Source: an uncultured Eubacteriales bacterium
Lineage (GTDB): Bacteria; Bacillota; Clostridia; UBA1381; UBA9506
Assembly: GCA_900545185.1 (NCBI GenBank)
Contig: UQYH01000024.1
Span: 1-23,475 of the forward strand
Direction of reading: 5' to 3'
Length of the DNA: 23,475 bases
Position numbers and translations under genes: made by a program. A model generated the notes under the pieces. That model did no database searches. It was given only the letters and a program-made list of their open reading frames with translations, and was not told the DNA's origin. Shown piece by piece: positions 1 through 8,445 of the stretch. Within the stretch, counting starts at the first letter, position 1; every line of letters starts with the position of its first letter.

Positions 1-46
1 CTCATTACCCCGGCACCCTTTACCGTCATTAAAGCTTGACTGTTTT

Positions 47-1222
47 TTATATTTTGCCGTAATCCAGTGCAAATTGACTAAGTGCAATCATACCTGTTTT
101 CAGACCGTTTTCGTCGATGGTGAAATTCGAACTGTGAAGCGGCTGCACCGCACTGATGGCAGGGTTGCCCATGCCGTAATTGATAAAGCACGAGGGGACA
201 TAATGCCCGAAATAGGCAAAATCCTCTCCTGCCATGGACGGCTCTGTGCCCTCTACCACATTTTCTGCTCCCAAAATTCTCTCTGCACTGGCGCGGAATG
301 CATCTGTCATGCCCTTATCATTCACAAGCGGCGGATAACGGAAGGTGTAGTGAAAATCGCATTGTGCACCGTATGCCTCACCGATTTTTTCCGCAATTTC
401 CTTCATTTTGTCTGCCAACTCCCGACGTACCGTTTCGTTAAAAACGCGCACGGTTCCGCCAATCTCCGCACTGTCCGGAATGATGTTAAAGCAGGTGCCT
501 GCTTTAAAAATCGTGACCGAAATAAGGTGCTTTTCAAGCGGTGTAATGCAGTGTGCCGACAGCGCATCCCAGCCTTTCATAATCTCGGCAGCTACCATAA
601 TCGGGTTAATGCATTGGTGCGGATAAGCACCGTGGCCGCCTTTTCCGTGCACAATCAGCTTAAAATCATCCGGTGCGGCCATCATTTCGCCGTATTTAAT
701 CAGCACCTTGCCGGCCGGCACACTGTTCATCACATGGCCGCCGACAGCCGCATCCACATGCGGATTTTCTAAAATGCCGGCTCGAATCATCGGCTCTGCA
801 CCGCCTTCAACCTCTTCTGCCGGCTGAAAAATCAATTTAATATTACAGGCAAGAAACGATTGCATACGCTTTAAAATCATGGCCGTGCCCAAAACAATGG
901 CCATGTGCGCGTCATGTCCGCAGGCATGCATTACCCCGTCACGCTTCGATTTAAAATCGCAGTCATTTTCTTCCTGCATGGGCAGCGCATCCATATCGGC
1001 ACGAATCAGCAAGGTTTTGGTCGCGCCGGGCACTTCAATCAGCCCCACCACACCTGTTTCGGCAACATGATTTTGGTAAGGAATCCCCATTTTTTCAAGC
1101 TCGCTGCATATCAGTTCTGCGGTTTGCACCTCGTCAAAGCCCAGTTCGGGATTTTGATGCAAGCGGCGGCGAATCGAAACAACACTTTCAAAATATTCTT
1201 CTGCAATCTGTTTAACGTCCAC
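47..1222 (-). CDS. M20-family metallopeptidase (N-acyl-amino-acid amidohydrolase type)
   Basis: A 391-residue protein of the M20D group, the cytosolic dinuclear-metal amidohydrolases that release amino acids from N-acyl, hippurate-like or peptide substrates. Visible family motifs are HACGHDAH near residues 99-106 (C101 and H103 as likely metal ligands), the PAEEVEGGA motif with catalytic E136/E137, GGHVMN (H163), the dimerisation-lid region around GHGAYPH, and a late histidine in PLHSSNF (H363). The length is normal for the family. The start is GTG at 1222, chosen because GGGAGG (1231-1236) lies 8 bases upstream. The gene begins 15 bp after lexA on the same strand, so it probably shares the lexA transcript. 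The substrate cannot be read from the sequence; hippurate hydrolase, aminoacylase and IAA-amino acid hydrolase annotations all belong to this family. Confidence 0.9.
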   Translation of the reverse strand: MDVKQIAEEYFESVVSIRRRLHQNPELGFDEVQTAELICSELEKMGIPYQNHVAETGVVGLIEVPGATKTLLIRADMDALPMQEENDCDFKSKRDGVMHACGHDAHMAIVLGTAMILKRMQSFLACNIKLIFQPAEEVEGGAEPMIRAGILENPHVDAAVGGHVMNSVPAGKVLIKYGEMMAAPDDFKLIVHGKGGHGAYPHQCINPIMVAAEIMKGWDALSAHCITPLEKHLISVTIFKAGTCFNIIPDSAEIGGTVRVFNETVRRELADKMKEIAEKIGEAYGAQCDFHYTFRYPPLVNDKGMTDAFRASAERILGAENVVEGTEPSMAGEDFAYFGHYVPSCFINYGMGNPAISAVQPLHSSNFTIDENGLKTGMIALSQFALDYGKI

Positions 1223-1237
1223 GCTAGTGCCTCCCTC

Positions 1238-1855
1238 TTAATAAATCCGCATTACGCCGGCAACCTTGCCCAAAATGCGCACATCACGCACCAAAATAGG
1301 CGAAAGCGCGTCATTTTCGGGTTGCAGACGAATGTACCCATCCTCACGGTAAAATGTTTTCACCGTAGCCGAATCATCCAAAAGCGCCACAACAATATCA
1401 CCGTTATCGGCTGTATTTTGCTGCATGACGATGACATAATCACCGCTTAAAATACCGGCGTCAATCATGCTGTCGCCCTTAACCTTTAACATAAAAACAT
1501 CCTTATTATGGGCAAACACCATGGGCAGCGGAAACGTATCCATCACGTTTTCCTCGGCAAGGATCGGCGTACCGGCTGCAACCGTACCCAAAACCGGTAC
1601 GGAAAGATATTCGGCAACCGATGTTTCCGGCACGGGTTCGGGCTGTGTTTCTACCAAACGAATGGCACGGGTTTTAGAGCCGTCCTTCACCAAAAGGCCT
1701 TTATCCTCCAGCTTTTTTAAGTATGTATGCACCGTAGACGGCGAATTAAGACCTACGGCCGCACAAATTTCACGAATTGAGGGCGGATACCCCACCTCAT
1801 GTACCTGACGGTTAATAAAATCAAGAATTTGCTGTTCGCGATTCACTCTCGGCAT
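1238..1855 (-). CDS. lexA: LexA SOS repressor (S24 self-cleaving)
   Basis: Transcriptional repressor of the DNA-damage response. It dimerises on SOS boxes and cleaves itself when stimulated by RecA filaments. The N-terminal winged helix (about residues 1-68) contains YPPSIREICAAVGLNSPSTVH. The C-terminal S24 domain carries the Ala-Gly cleavage site at A94-G95 (TVAAGTP), nucleophile S129 in KGDSM and general base K166 in TVKTFY. The length of 205 residues matches the family. An ATG at 1861 is also in frame, but the ribosome site AGGAAGG (1864-1870) lies only 2 bases from it and 8 bases from the ATG at 1855, so I place the start at 1855 (MPRVNREQQ). The gene is divergent from nth, followed by the M20 gene, and has its own operator upstream. 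Confidence 0.97.
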   Translation of the reverse strand: MPRVNREQQILDFINRQVHEVGYPPSIREICAAVGLNSPSTVHTYLKKLEDKGLLVKDGSKTRAIRLVETQPEPVPETSVAEYLSVPVLGTVAAGTPILAEENVMDTFPLPMVFAHNKDVFMLKVKGDSMIDAGILSGDYVIVMQQNTADNGDIVVALLDDSATVKTFYREDGYIRLQPENDALSPILVRDVRILGKVAGVMRIY

Positions 1856-1965
1856 ATGCATTTCCTTCCTTATAACATATCGGCAGCATATGTTTCTACC
1901 TGAAATTCGCTGCTGCTTTCATCAAAATCACAATATTGAATACAAAAATATTCTGTACAACACTT

Positions 1966-1994
1966 ATTGTATCACATTTTACCGCAAAAATCAA
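1966..1994 (-). promoter_or_regulatory. lexA sigma-A promoter
   Basis: On the minus strand, TTGATT (1994-1989) and TACAAT (1971-1966) are separated by exactly 17 bp, and a TG lies upstream of the -10. The -35 overlaps the SOS box by three bases, so LexA binding would block polymerase. A second weaker candidate, TTGTAC-17-AATATT, lies downstream around 1933-1961. Confidence 0.65.
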
Positions 1995-2005
1995 ACGTTT
2001 GTTCT
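1992..2005. promoter_or_regulatory. SOS box (LexA operator)
   Basis: Read on the minus strand this is AGAACAAACGTTTG, which fits the Gram-positive LexA/DinR pattern GAAC-N4-GTTY with GAAC AAAC GTTT. It touches the lexA -35 hexamer, the usual place for LexA autoregulation. A weaker half-match (GAAACATATGCT) lies near 1885-1896 between promoter and start codon. Confidence 0.75.
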
Positions 2006-2066
2006 GATTTTTTTTGATTTTTTTGCTTCATTGCTCCGTTTCGCATCACAAACCACGTAAAACGCC

Positions 2067-2095
2067 TTGCGCTTTCAGTGAATTTGTTGTATAAT
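2067..2095 (+). promoter_or_regulatory. nth promoter
   Basis: TTGCGC (2067-2072), a 17-bp spacer, then a perfect TATAAT (2090-2095). Transcription would begin near 2102. This excludes the in-frame upstream codon at 2078 as the nth start and supports ATG 2129. Confidence 0.7.
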
Positions 2096-2128
2096 AAAAT
2101 CAAGTTTTTAATGATAAAGGGTGATAGT

Positions 2129-2806
2129 ATGACAAAAAAAGACAAAATACCTGTCATTAAAGCATATTTTGATAAGGTTTATGCAAACGCCGATTGCACC
2201 CTGCAATATCGGGATCCCTTTCAGCTGTTGGTTGCCACGCAGCTTGCCGCGCAATGCACCGATGCACGTGTGAATTTGGTAACGCCCGGCTTGTTTGCCA
2301 AGTTTCCCGATGTCCGCGCGTTTGCCGAGGCCGACCAAATTGAAATGGAAGAAGCCATTAAATCGACCGGCTTTTATCATAACAAAGCGCGCAACCTAAT
2401 CGCCTGCGCGCAAAAGCTTTTAACGGATTTCGGCGGTGTTGTGCCCCAAACCATGGAGGAACTGACATCTCTCCCCGGTGTGGGACGTAAAACGGCCAAT
2501 TTGCTGCTGGGGGACGCTTTCGGCAAGCCTGCCATTGTGGTGGATACGCACTGCAAGCGTATATGCGCCCGATTGGGACTGACGAAAAACACAGACCCTG
2601 CCAAGGTAGAGGCTGACCTGCGCAAAATCGTACCGCCGGAGATCGGCAGCGATTTTTGCCATCAACTGGTCTATCACGGCCGCAGCCGCTGCATGGCACG
2701 CGCACCCAAATGTACGCTTTGTGATTTGCGCGACATTTGCGAATTTTACAAAAAGAATACGCCAAAGAATAAGAACAAAAGCGCTGTAAAGGAGCCATCA
2801 ACTTGA
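2129..2806 (+). CDS. nth: Endonuclease III (DNA glycosylase/AP lyase)
   Basis: Base-excision repair enzyme that removes oxidised pyrimidines and nicks the resulting abasic site. The 225-residue protein has the helix-hairpin-helix LPGVGRKTAN with catalytic lysine K121, the essential aspartate D139 in VDTHCKR, and a C-terminal [4Fe-4S] cluster motif C-x6-C-x2-C-x5-C at C188, C195, C198 and C204. All key residues are present and the length is typical. The start ATG 2129 has AAAGGGTGA just upstream; the upstream alternative at 2078 lies before the predicted -10. It is divergent from lexA and its stop overlaps the TTG start of tlyA, so the two are translationally coupled. Confidence 0.96.
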   Translation: MTKKDKIPVIKAYFDKVYANADCTLQYRDPFQLLVATQLAAQCTDARVNLVTPGLFAKFPDVRAFAEADQIEMEEAIKSTGFYHNKARNLIACAQKLLTDFGGVVPQTMEELTSLPGVGRKTANLLLGDAFGKPAIVVDTHCKRICARLGLTKNTDPAKVEADLRKIVPPEIGSDFCHQLVYHGRSRCMARAPKCTLCDLRDICEFYKKNTPKNKNKSAVKEPST

Positions 2807-3600
2807 AAACCAGACTGGATATTGTTTTAACCGAAAAAAAACTGGCCGAAAGCCGAGAAAAGGCCAAGGCTATTATCATGACAGGCATTGTCTATGTGGA
2901 TAATCAAAAATGTGACAAGCCGGGTACGCTGATTGCCCCCGAACAAACTGTTGAGGTGCGCGGCAAAACACTGCCTTACGTCAGTCGCGGCGGCTTAAAG
3001 CTGGAAAAGGCACAAAAGGTTTTTTCCCTTGATTTTACTGATTGGATTTGCATGGATACCGGCGCATCAACCGGCGGTTTTACCGATGTTATGCTGCAAG
3101 GCGGCGCCAAAAAGGTGTATGCTGTGGATGTCGGCTACGGTCAATTGGCCTGGAAGCTGAGAAACGATCCGCGTGTTGTGAATTTAGAGCGCACCAATAT
3201 TCGTTATGTGACAGAAGAACAAGTGCCAGATGCACTGGATTTTGCTTCGGCCGATGTGTCGTTTATCTCACTGTATCACGTTATCCCGGTCATCCATCGG
3301 CTTTTAAAGGAGGACGGCCTTGCCGTTCTTTTAATTAAACCGCAGTTTGAAGCCGGACGGGAAAAGGTCGGCAAAAAGGGCGTTGTGCGTGACCCTGCCG
3401 TGCACATTGAGGTTGTGGAAAAAATTATGAACCTTGCCGCAGAACAGGGCTTTGGTATTTTGGGGCTGGACTACTCGCCCGTAAAGGGTCCGGAGGGAAA
3501 TATTGAATATTTAATTTATTTAAAAAAGGACGGCGTTTCGCAAACCGAATTACCGACCGCCGCCGAAATTGTTGCAAAAGCACATGAGGCATTAGACTAA
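2803..3600 (+). CDS. tlyA: TlyA family rRNA 2'-O-methyltransferase (S4 + FtsJ domains)
   Basis: Predicted SAM-dependent methyltransferase. Characterised TlyA proteins 2'-O-methylate cytidines in rRNA, and relatives are often annotated as hemolysin-like. The N-terminal S4 RNA-binding domain covers about residues 1-60 and is followed by a Rossmann methyltransferase domain with SAM motif MDTGASTGGFTD (84-95). The catalytic tetrad can be read as K66-D151-K179-E235. The 265-residue length is typical. The start is TTG at 2803, overlapping the nth TGA (2804-2806), with AAAGGAG eight bases upstream; this suggests re-initiation after nth. In many Clostridia tlyA lies in an xseAB-ispA-dxs-nadK-recN cluster, so pairing with nth is less usual (from memory). 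A strong hairpin terminator follows. Confidence 0.93.
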   Translation: MKTRLDIVLTEKKLAESREKAKAIIMTGIVYVDNQKCDKPGTLIAPEQTVEVRGKTLPYVSRGGLKLEKAQKVFSLDFTDWICMDTGASTGGFTDVMLQGGAKKVYAVDVGYGQLAWKLRNDPRVVNLERTNIRYVTEEQVPDALDFASADVSFISLYHVIPVIHRLLKEDGLAVLLIKPQFEAGREKVGKKGVVRDPAVHIEVVEKIMNLAAEQGFGILGLDYSPVKGPEGNIEYLIYLKKDGVSQTELPTAAEIVAKAHEALD

Positions 3601-3621
3601 AAACAGGGGACGTAAAAATAC

Positions 3622-3654
3622 AAAACAGGAGCTTTAAAAAAAGCCCCTGTTTTT
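3622..3654. terminator. Bidirectional intrinsic terminator after tlyA
   Basis: A 14-bp stem (3622-3635 with 3640-3653, one A-C mismatch) has an AAAA loop and a T run. On the other strand it is also followed by a T-rich tail, so it can serve the minus-strand amidohydrolase gene ending at 3669. A second upstream arm at 3599-3609 pairs perfectly with 3644-3654, giving an alternative fold. Confidence 0.8.
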
Positions 3655-3668
3655 GCATTTCATTAACT

Positions 3669-4460
3669 TTATAATCCCAACAATGCCTCTGCATTCCGAT
3701 GCAATATTTTTTCTTTCAGTTCCTCCGGCAGCGCTGCTTTACGGATGCCTTCAATCTCCGTTGCAAAGTCGCCCCACGGACAATCGGTTGCAAATAAAAT
3801 TTTATTTGGGTTGTGCGTTTGTAAAACGGTCAGTCTTTCTTCTTCCGTTATATACCCCAAAGAACAAGATGTGTCAATATACACATCGCGTCCGATAACA
3901 TGCTCCAGCGCACGCTGCGGCATCGTAAAGCCTGCCATATGCGCAAACACAACCTTTTCACCCGAAAACAAGCCCAGTGTGCGGCCGATAGCTTCTGGCG
4001 TTGCATGCACGGGTTCCGGCAAGCCGTAATCCAGTCCCGAATGAAACAACAAAATAAATCCGCGTTTTAAAATTGCCTCGTACAACGGCTGCATAGCCGG
4101 ATCATCAATAAAAAAGCATTGATAATCAGGGTGCAGCTTAATGCCGCTGATACCTGCTGCAAGCAATCTGTCCAGCTCCGCTTCATAGTCCGGTGCCTGC
4201 GGATGCACACTGCCGAACGATATCACCTCCGGGCGCTCGTTGCTTTCGATGGCAAAGCTGTTAACATTGTGCATTTGTTTTGGGTTGGTTGCGATGTTTT
4301 GGTGAACGATTTTTGTCACACCGGCTGCCTTCATCCGTTCAAGTGTAGAGATAAGCGTTCCGTCCGTATACGGCGGAAGCCCAGCGTGCTCGGCCAAAAG
4401 CGGAATGGTTCTCGGCGCCAGCTTGTCCGGGAACATATGTACATGAAAATCTATGACCAT
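3669..4460 (-). CDS. Amidohydrolase-2 family metal-dependent hydrolase
   Basis: A 263-residue TIM-barrel protein of the Amidohydro_2 group (related to aminocarboxymuconate-semialdehyde decarboxylase and resorcylate decarboxylase enzymes). Visible metal-site residues are the N-terminal H6-x-H8 (IDFHVHMF), H110 in KLHPDYQ, H140 in LLFHSG, H174 in FAHMAG and D226 in ATDCPWG. There is no signal peptide, so it should be cytosolic. The start ATG 4460 is preceded by GGAGG about ten bases upstream. It lies 35 bp after the Na/Pi symporter gene and probably ends the glnN transcript. The family does both hydrolysis and non-oxidative decarboxylation, so the reaction cannot be assigned. Confidence 0.85.
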   Translation of the reverse strand: MVIDFHVHMFPDKLAPRTIPLLAEHAGLPPYTDGTLISTLERMKAAGVTKIVHQNIATNPKQMHNVNSFAIESNERPEVISFGSVHPQAPDYEAELDRLLAAGISGIKLHPDYQCFFIDDPAMQPLYEAILKRGFILLFHSGLDYGLPEPVHATPEAIGRTLGLFSGEKVVFAHMAGFTMPQRALEHVIGRDVYIDTSCSLGYITEEERLTVLQTHNPNKILFATDCPWGDFATEIEGIRKAALPEELKEKILHRNAEALLGL

Positions 4461-4495
4461 GCTTGGTTAACCTCCGAAAAATTTGCAGAATCAGC

Positions 4496-6262
4496 CTATT
4501 CAATCGGGTATTTCGCTGCAAATTCACGATAATACTGCAAATAAAGTTCCGGGTTTTGCTTTTGAAATTCCTTAATATCCTTATGGGGGTCAAAACTGCC
4601 CTGGCTCTGCATCAGCTGTTCCGTCCGATTTGCAATATTTGCACTGTGATCGGCAATACGCTCTAGGTTACCGATTAAATCCAAAAAGACAATGGCTGCG
4701 TCAAAATTACAATTTTGATTGCTCAGACGTTCAACATGACGGTCACGCAGATTGCGGCGGATGTCGTCAATCACGTTTTCATAGGTCTGTATGCGGTGCG
4801 CCAGTTCCAGATCACGCTCCCGGTAGCAGCGCAGCGCGCTGGTCAGCATATCATCGACCGCTTCCATCAGCGTTTTCAGCTCCTGCCATGCCTGATCGGA
4901 GAATTTAACCTGTTCTTTTTGAGCACGCTCTGCCGCTTTAAACATATTTTGGCAACGGTCGCCCACGCGTTCAATATCAATTAAAATATGAAACAGACTG
5001 GACGTTACCTTAGCGTCACTCTCCGTTAAATCTTCATCCACAATCTGCATTAAATAACGCGTAATTTTCGATTCCAGTTCATCAATCCGATTTTCGTTGG
5101 CCAAAACCTTGTCTTGCGTTGTAATGTCCCCGTTCAGCACGGCGTTACGGCTTAAACGATAGTTTTCAACCGCCAGAGCCGCCATATTCATCGTCTCACG
5201 GTTGGCCTGTGCAACAGCCAGACCGGGCGTGCTTAAAAAGCGCGAATCGAGTGTTGTGGTTTTGGGTTTCACGGTTTCCTTATCGCTCACCACTATGTTA
5301 ACAAGCTTAACCAAAAGACCGGAAAACGGAATGAGCAATATGGTATTGGTAATGTTAAAAAGAAGGTGAAAATTAGCAATACCGGCTTTGTTAATCGCTT
5401 CATTCCAAAACGGTATAAATCGTTGCAGCGGATACAAAACCACCATACAAATAATCATACCGATGATATTAAAAAACAAGTGAAGAAAAGCAGCGCGCTT
5501 GGCGTTTTTAGAAGCGCCGACGCTGGATAAAAGCGCCGTTACGCAGCTGCCGATGTTTTGCCCCAAAATAATGGGCATGGCCGCCGCAAAGGTTACGCTG
5601 CCCGTTGAGGTGGCCGCCTGCAAAATACCGACGGATGCGCTGCTGCTTTGGATGATGGCCGTAACGGCAAAGCCTGCCAAAATACCCAGGATAGGATTGG
5701 AAAGCGTTTCAAACACCCGTCTGAACTGTTCCAGTTCACGCAACGGATCGGCTGCGCGCTCCATCATATTCATGCCGATAAACAGCATGCCGAAGCCGGA
5801 TAAAATACTGCCGGCCGTGATATAACTTTTCTTTTGGCACAAAAGAATCATAAAGGCGCCCGCGCAGATTAAAATCGGCGCAAAGTTGGCAGGCTTTAAA
5901 CATTCCAAATACCAAGCATTGCCGCTGATATCCGAAAGGCTTAAAAGCTGCGCCGTCACCGTTGTACCGATGTTGGCACCCATAATAACGCCCACGGCCT
6001 GGGAAAGCTTCATAATCCCCGAGTTAATAAAACCAATCACCATAACCGTTGTGGCGCCGCTGCTTTGAATCAGCCCGGTTACAACCGCACCGGCCAAAAC
6101 CCCTTTAAAAATATTTCCGGTCATTCTTTCAATAATATGACTCAGCTTATCTCCGGCCGCACGCTCCAGGCCGTCACCCATCACGTGCATACCGAAAAGG
6201 AAGAGACCCATACCACCCATAACCGTTACACAAAGACTGATAATGTCTGTTAACGTAAGCAT
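4496..6262 (-). CDS. Na+/phosphate symporter with C-terminal PhoU-like domain
   Basis: A predicted sodium-coupled phosphate importer or exporter of the NptA/YjbB type in the cell membrane. The N-terminal half has many hydrophobic helices and the two inverted Na/Pi-cotransporter repeats, each marked by a QSS motif: QSSGAT at 66-71 and QSSSAS at 205-210. The C-terminal part (about 340-560) is a helical PhoU-like domain with DIERVGDRCQN and NLERIADHSANIAN motifs. From the ATG at 6262 the protein has 588 residues. A TTG three codons upstream abuts the GAAAGGG ribosome site and is rejected as the start. It lies 37 bp after glnN and 35 bp before the amidohydrolase, pointing to one operon. The proximity to pst suggests a low-affinity complement to the ABC phosphate importer. 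Confidence 0.93.
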   Translation of the reverse strand: MLTLTDIISLCVTVMGGMGLFLFGMHVMGDGLERAAGDKLSHIIERMTGNIFKGVLAGAVVTGLIQSSGATTVMVIGFINSGIMKLSQAVGVIMGANIGTTVTAQLLSLSDISGNAWYLECLKPANFAPILICAGAFMILLCQKKSYITAGSILSGFGMLFIGMNMMERAADPLRELEQFRRVFETLSNPILGILAGFAVTAIIQSSSASVGILQAATSTGSVTFAAAMPIILGQNIGSCVTALLSSVGASKNAKRAAFLHLFFNIIGMIICMVVLYPLQRFIPFWNEAINKAGIANFHLLFNITNTILLIPFSGLLVKLVNIVVSDKETVKPKTTTLDSRFLSTPGLAVAQANRETMNMAALAVENYRLSRNAVLNGDITTQDKVLANENRIDELESKITRYLMQIVDEDLTESDAKVTSSLFHILIDIERVGDRCQNMFKAAERAQKEQVKFSDQAWQELKTLMEAVDDMLTSALRCYRERDLELAHRIQTYENVIDDIRRNLRDRHVERLSNQNCNFDAAIVFLDLIGNLERIADHSANIANRTEQLMQSQGSFDPHKDIKEFQKQNPELYLQYYREFAAKYPIE

Positions 6263-6299
6263 AATAATCAACCCTTTCTCATTTGCTGCCGAACTCTTT

Positions 6300-8414
6300 T
6301 TAAACGCTGTAAATCAAATCGCTGTAGGTCGGAATCGGCCAAAATTCTTTACCGACAATCGTTTCCAAATAATCCGTATGCTTTCTGATCTCCAGCATAT
6401 CACTCACCAAAGAGTCTCTTGCAAAGGTTGCCTGTGCAATAAAATCATCACTTAAGCGTTCCATTTTTTCGGTTGCTTTTTCAAGCTTTTTCATAGCCTT
6501 ATATAATGTCGAAAGACCGCTTGTTACCTTGCGCAAAAGTTCTTCTTCCGGCAGCATGTCACAAGGGATGCCCGTTGCTTTGATGTGATTAATGCTTTGA
6601 GAAACGCTGTCTGCAAAACGGATGCAGGCCGGAACAATCTCCCGGCTCATCATTTGCAGCAGGGTTTGCGCCTCAATGCCCACGATCTTGGTGTATTTTT
6701 CCATCTTTATTTCATAACGTGCACGCAGCTCCGTTTCGGTGTATACATGATGTTTTTCAAACATCGAAACGGAATCGGGGTAAATAAAGGCTTTATAGGA
6801 ATCCACCGAATTGTTAATATTCGGCAGACCGCGGCGCGCCGCTTCCTTAATCCATTCCTCGCCATAGCCGTTGCCGTTAAAGATGATGCGTTTATGCTTG
6901 GTGATAATCTCGGCCAAAAGTTCGTTTAACTCTTTGTTAAAATCCGTTGCGCTTTCAAGCCTGTCCGCAATGGCACAAAGCGATTCGGCCACAATCGTAT
7001 TTAAAACCGTATTCGGCCCGGCAATAGAGGCCGAAGAGGGAACCATTCTGAACTCAAACTTATTGCCGGTAAAGGCAAAGGGCGATGTTCTGTTGCGGTC
7101 TGTGGTATCCAGCGACAAATTCGGCAGACTCGGTACACCGATGTCCAGCACACCGCCGAAATTTGTCGGGTGCTTTTCGCCTTTTTCAATCTGCTCCAGC
7201 ACCTCTGTCAGCTCGTCACCCAAAAAGATGGAAATAATCGCAGGCGGTGCCTCCTGTGCACCCAGGCGATGGTCGTTTCCGGCATTGGCCGCCGAAGCAC
7301 GAATCAGCTCTGCATGGTTATCAATCGCGCTGATAACCGCGCACAAAAAGACCAAAAACTGTGCGTTTTCACGCGGGGTTTTACCGGGGTTTAACAAATT
7401 AACGCCGGCAGGTGTTGTAATCGACCAGTTGTCGTGCTTACCCGAACCGTTGATGCCGGCAAACGGTTTTTCGTGCAGCAGGCACACCATACCGTGATGA
7501 TCGGCAATTTTTTTCATCAACTCCATGGTAATTTGGTTATGGTCGCAGGCAATGTTAACCGTTTCAAAAATCGGTGCCAACTCGTGCTGCGCCGGTGCCA
7601 CCTCGTTATGCTTGGTTTTGGCCGGAACACCCACCTTCCACAGCGCCGTGTCAAGCTCCTTCATAAAAGCCGAAACACGCTCTTTTAAGGTGCCGAAATA
7701 ATGGTCATCCATTTCCTGTGTTTTCGGGGGCTTGGCGCCCAGCAAAGTACGGCCGGTAAAGACCAGATCGGAACGTTTTTTCCACAGTTTTTTATCAATT
7801 AAAAAATATTCCTGTTCTGCGCCGCAGCTTACATGAATCCGATTCGTCACCGTATCGCCGAACAGGCGCAAAATGCGCACGGATTGTGCCGAAAGTGCTT
7901 CAACCGATCGCAAAAGCGGTGTTTTTTTATCCAAGGCTTCGCCGTTGTAAGAGCAGAAGGCCGTTGGGATACACAGCGTCAGTCCGCTGGAATCTTCCTT
8001 TAAAAAGGCAGGTGATGTGCAGTCCCAAGCCGTATAGCCGCGCGCTTCAAAGGTTGCACGCAAGCCGCCGGAGGGAAAACTGGAGGCATCCGGCTCACCC
8101 TTAATTAAGGATTTGCCCGAAAATTCGGTTAAAATGTGCCCTTCCCGACCGCTTAAATTCAAAAACGAATCATGCTTTTCGGCCGTAAAGCCGTTCAGCG
8201 GCTGAAACCAGTGTGTGTAATGCGTCGCGCCGTTTTCAATGGCCCAATCCTTCATGGCGTTTGCCACAACATCGGCCACCTGCGCATTTAAGGGCGTTCC
8301 GTTTTCTATCGTGTTTTTAAGCTCCAAAAAGGTTGCCTTGGGCAGCCTTTCACGCATCAGCGCCTCACTGAATACATGGCAGCCAAAAACCTCATGCAGA
8401 TTGCTGTTCGACAT
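6300..8414 (-). CDS. glnN: Glutamine synthetase type III
   Basis: Makes glutamine from glutamate, ammonium and ATP. The 704-residue length is diagnostic for the large GSIII class found in anaerobes and some cyanobacteria, versus about 440-470 residues for GSI. Visible motifs are the metal-binding CGAEQEYFLID (197-207), NEVAPAQHELAP (270-281), the ATP-site INGSGKHDNWS (321-331), and the GSIII-typical N-terminal FGCHVFSE segment and helical C-terminus. The start ATG 8414 has AGGAGG a few bases upstream. A good sigma-A promoter and a leader hairpin precede it. It is the first gene of a probable minus-strand operon with the Na/Pi symporter and is divergent from pstS. Confidence 0.97.
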   Translation of the reverse strand: MSNSNLHEVFGCHVFSEALMRERLPKATFLELKNTIENGTPLNAQVADVVANAMKDWAIENGATHYTHWFQPLNGFTAEKHDSFLNLSGREGHILTEFSGKSLIKGEPDASSFPSGGLRATFEARGYTAWDCTSPAFLKEDSSGLTLCIPTAFCSYNGEALDKKTPLLRSVEALSAQSVRILRLFGDTVTNRIHVSCGAEQEYFLIDKKLWKKRSDLVFTGRTLLGAKPPKTQEMDDHYFGTLKERVSAFMKELDTALWKVGVPAKTKHNEVAPAQHELAPIFETVNIACDHNQITMELMKKIADHHGMVCLLHEKPFAGINGSGKHDNWSITTPAGVNLLNPGKTPRENAQFLVFLCAVISAIDNHAELIRASAANAGNDHRLGAQEAPPAIISIFLGDELTEVLEQIEKGEKHPTNFGGVLDIGVPSLPNLSLDTTDRNRTSPFAFTGNKFEFRMVPSSASIAGPNTVLNTIVAESLCAIADRLESATDFNKELNELLAEIITKHKRIIFNGNGYGEEWIKEAARRGLPNINNSVDSYKAFIYPDSVSMFEKHHVYTETELRARYEIKMEKYTKIVGIEAQTLLQMMSREIVPACIRFADSVSQSINHIKATGIPCDMLPEEELLRKVTSGLSTLYKAMKKLEKATEKMERLSDDFIAQATFARDSLVSDMLEIRKHTDYLETIVGKEFWPIPTYSDLIYSV

Positions 8415-8445
8415 AAATTACCTCCTATGTATGTAAATAGAGATT

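Noticed and set aside
905..1450. A 181-codon plus-strand frame opposite the M20 and lexA genes.
   Set aside because: It spans two well-supported genes antisense and has no recognisable domain; a shadow frame.
2078..2128. Upstream in-frame start for nth adding 17 residues.
   Set aside because: It lies before the predicted -10 box and lacks a ribosome site. ATG 2129 has one, and the extension is not family-like.
4431..4442. GAACATATGTAC resembling an SOS box.
   Set aside because: It lies inside the coding sequence of the amidohydrolase, ten codons from its start, with one mismatch in the half-site and no promoter nearby. Probably chance.
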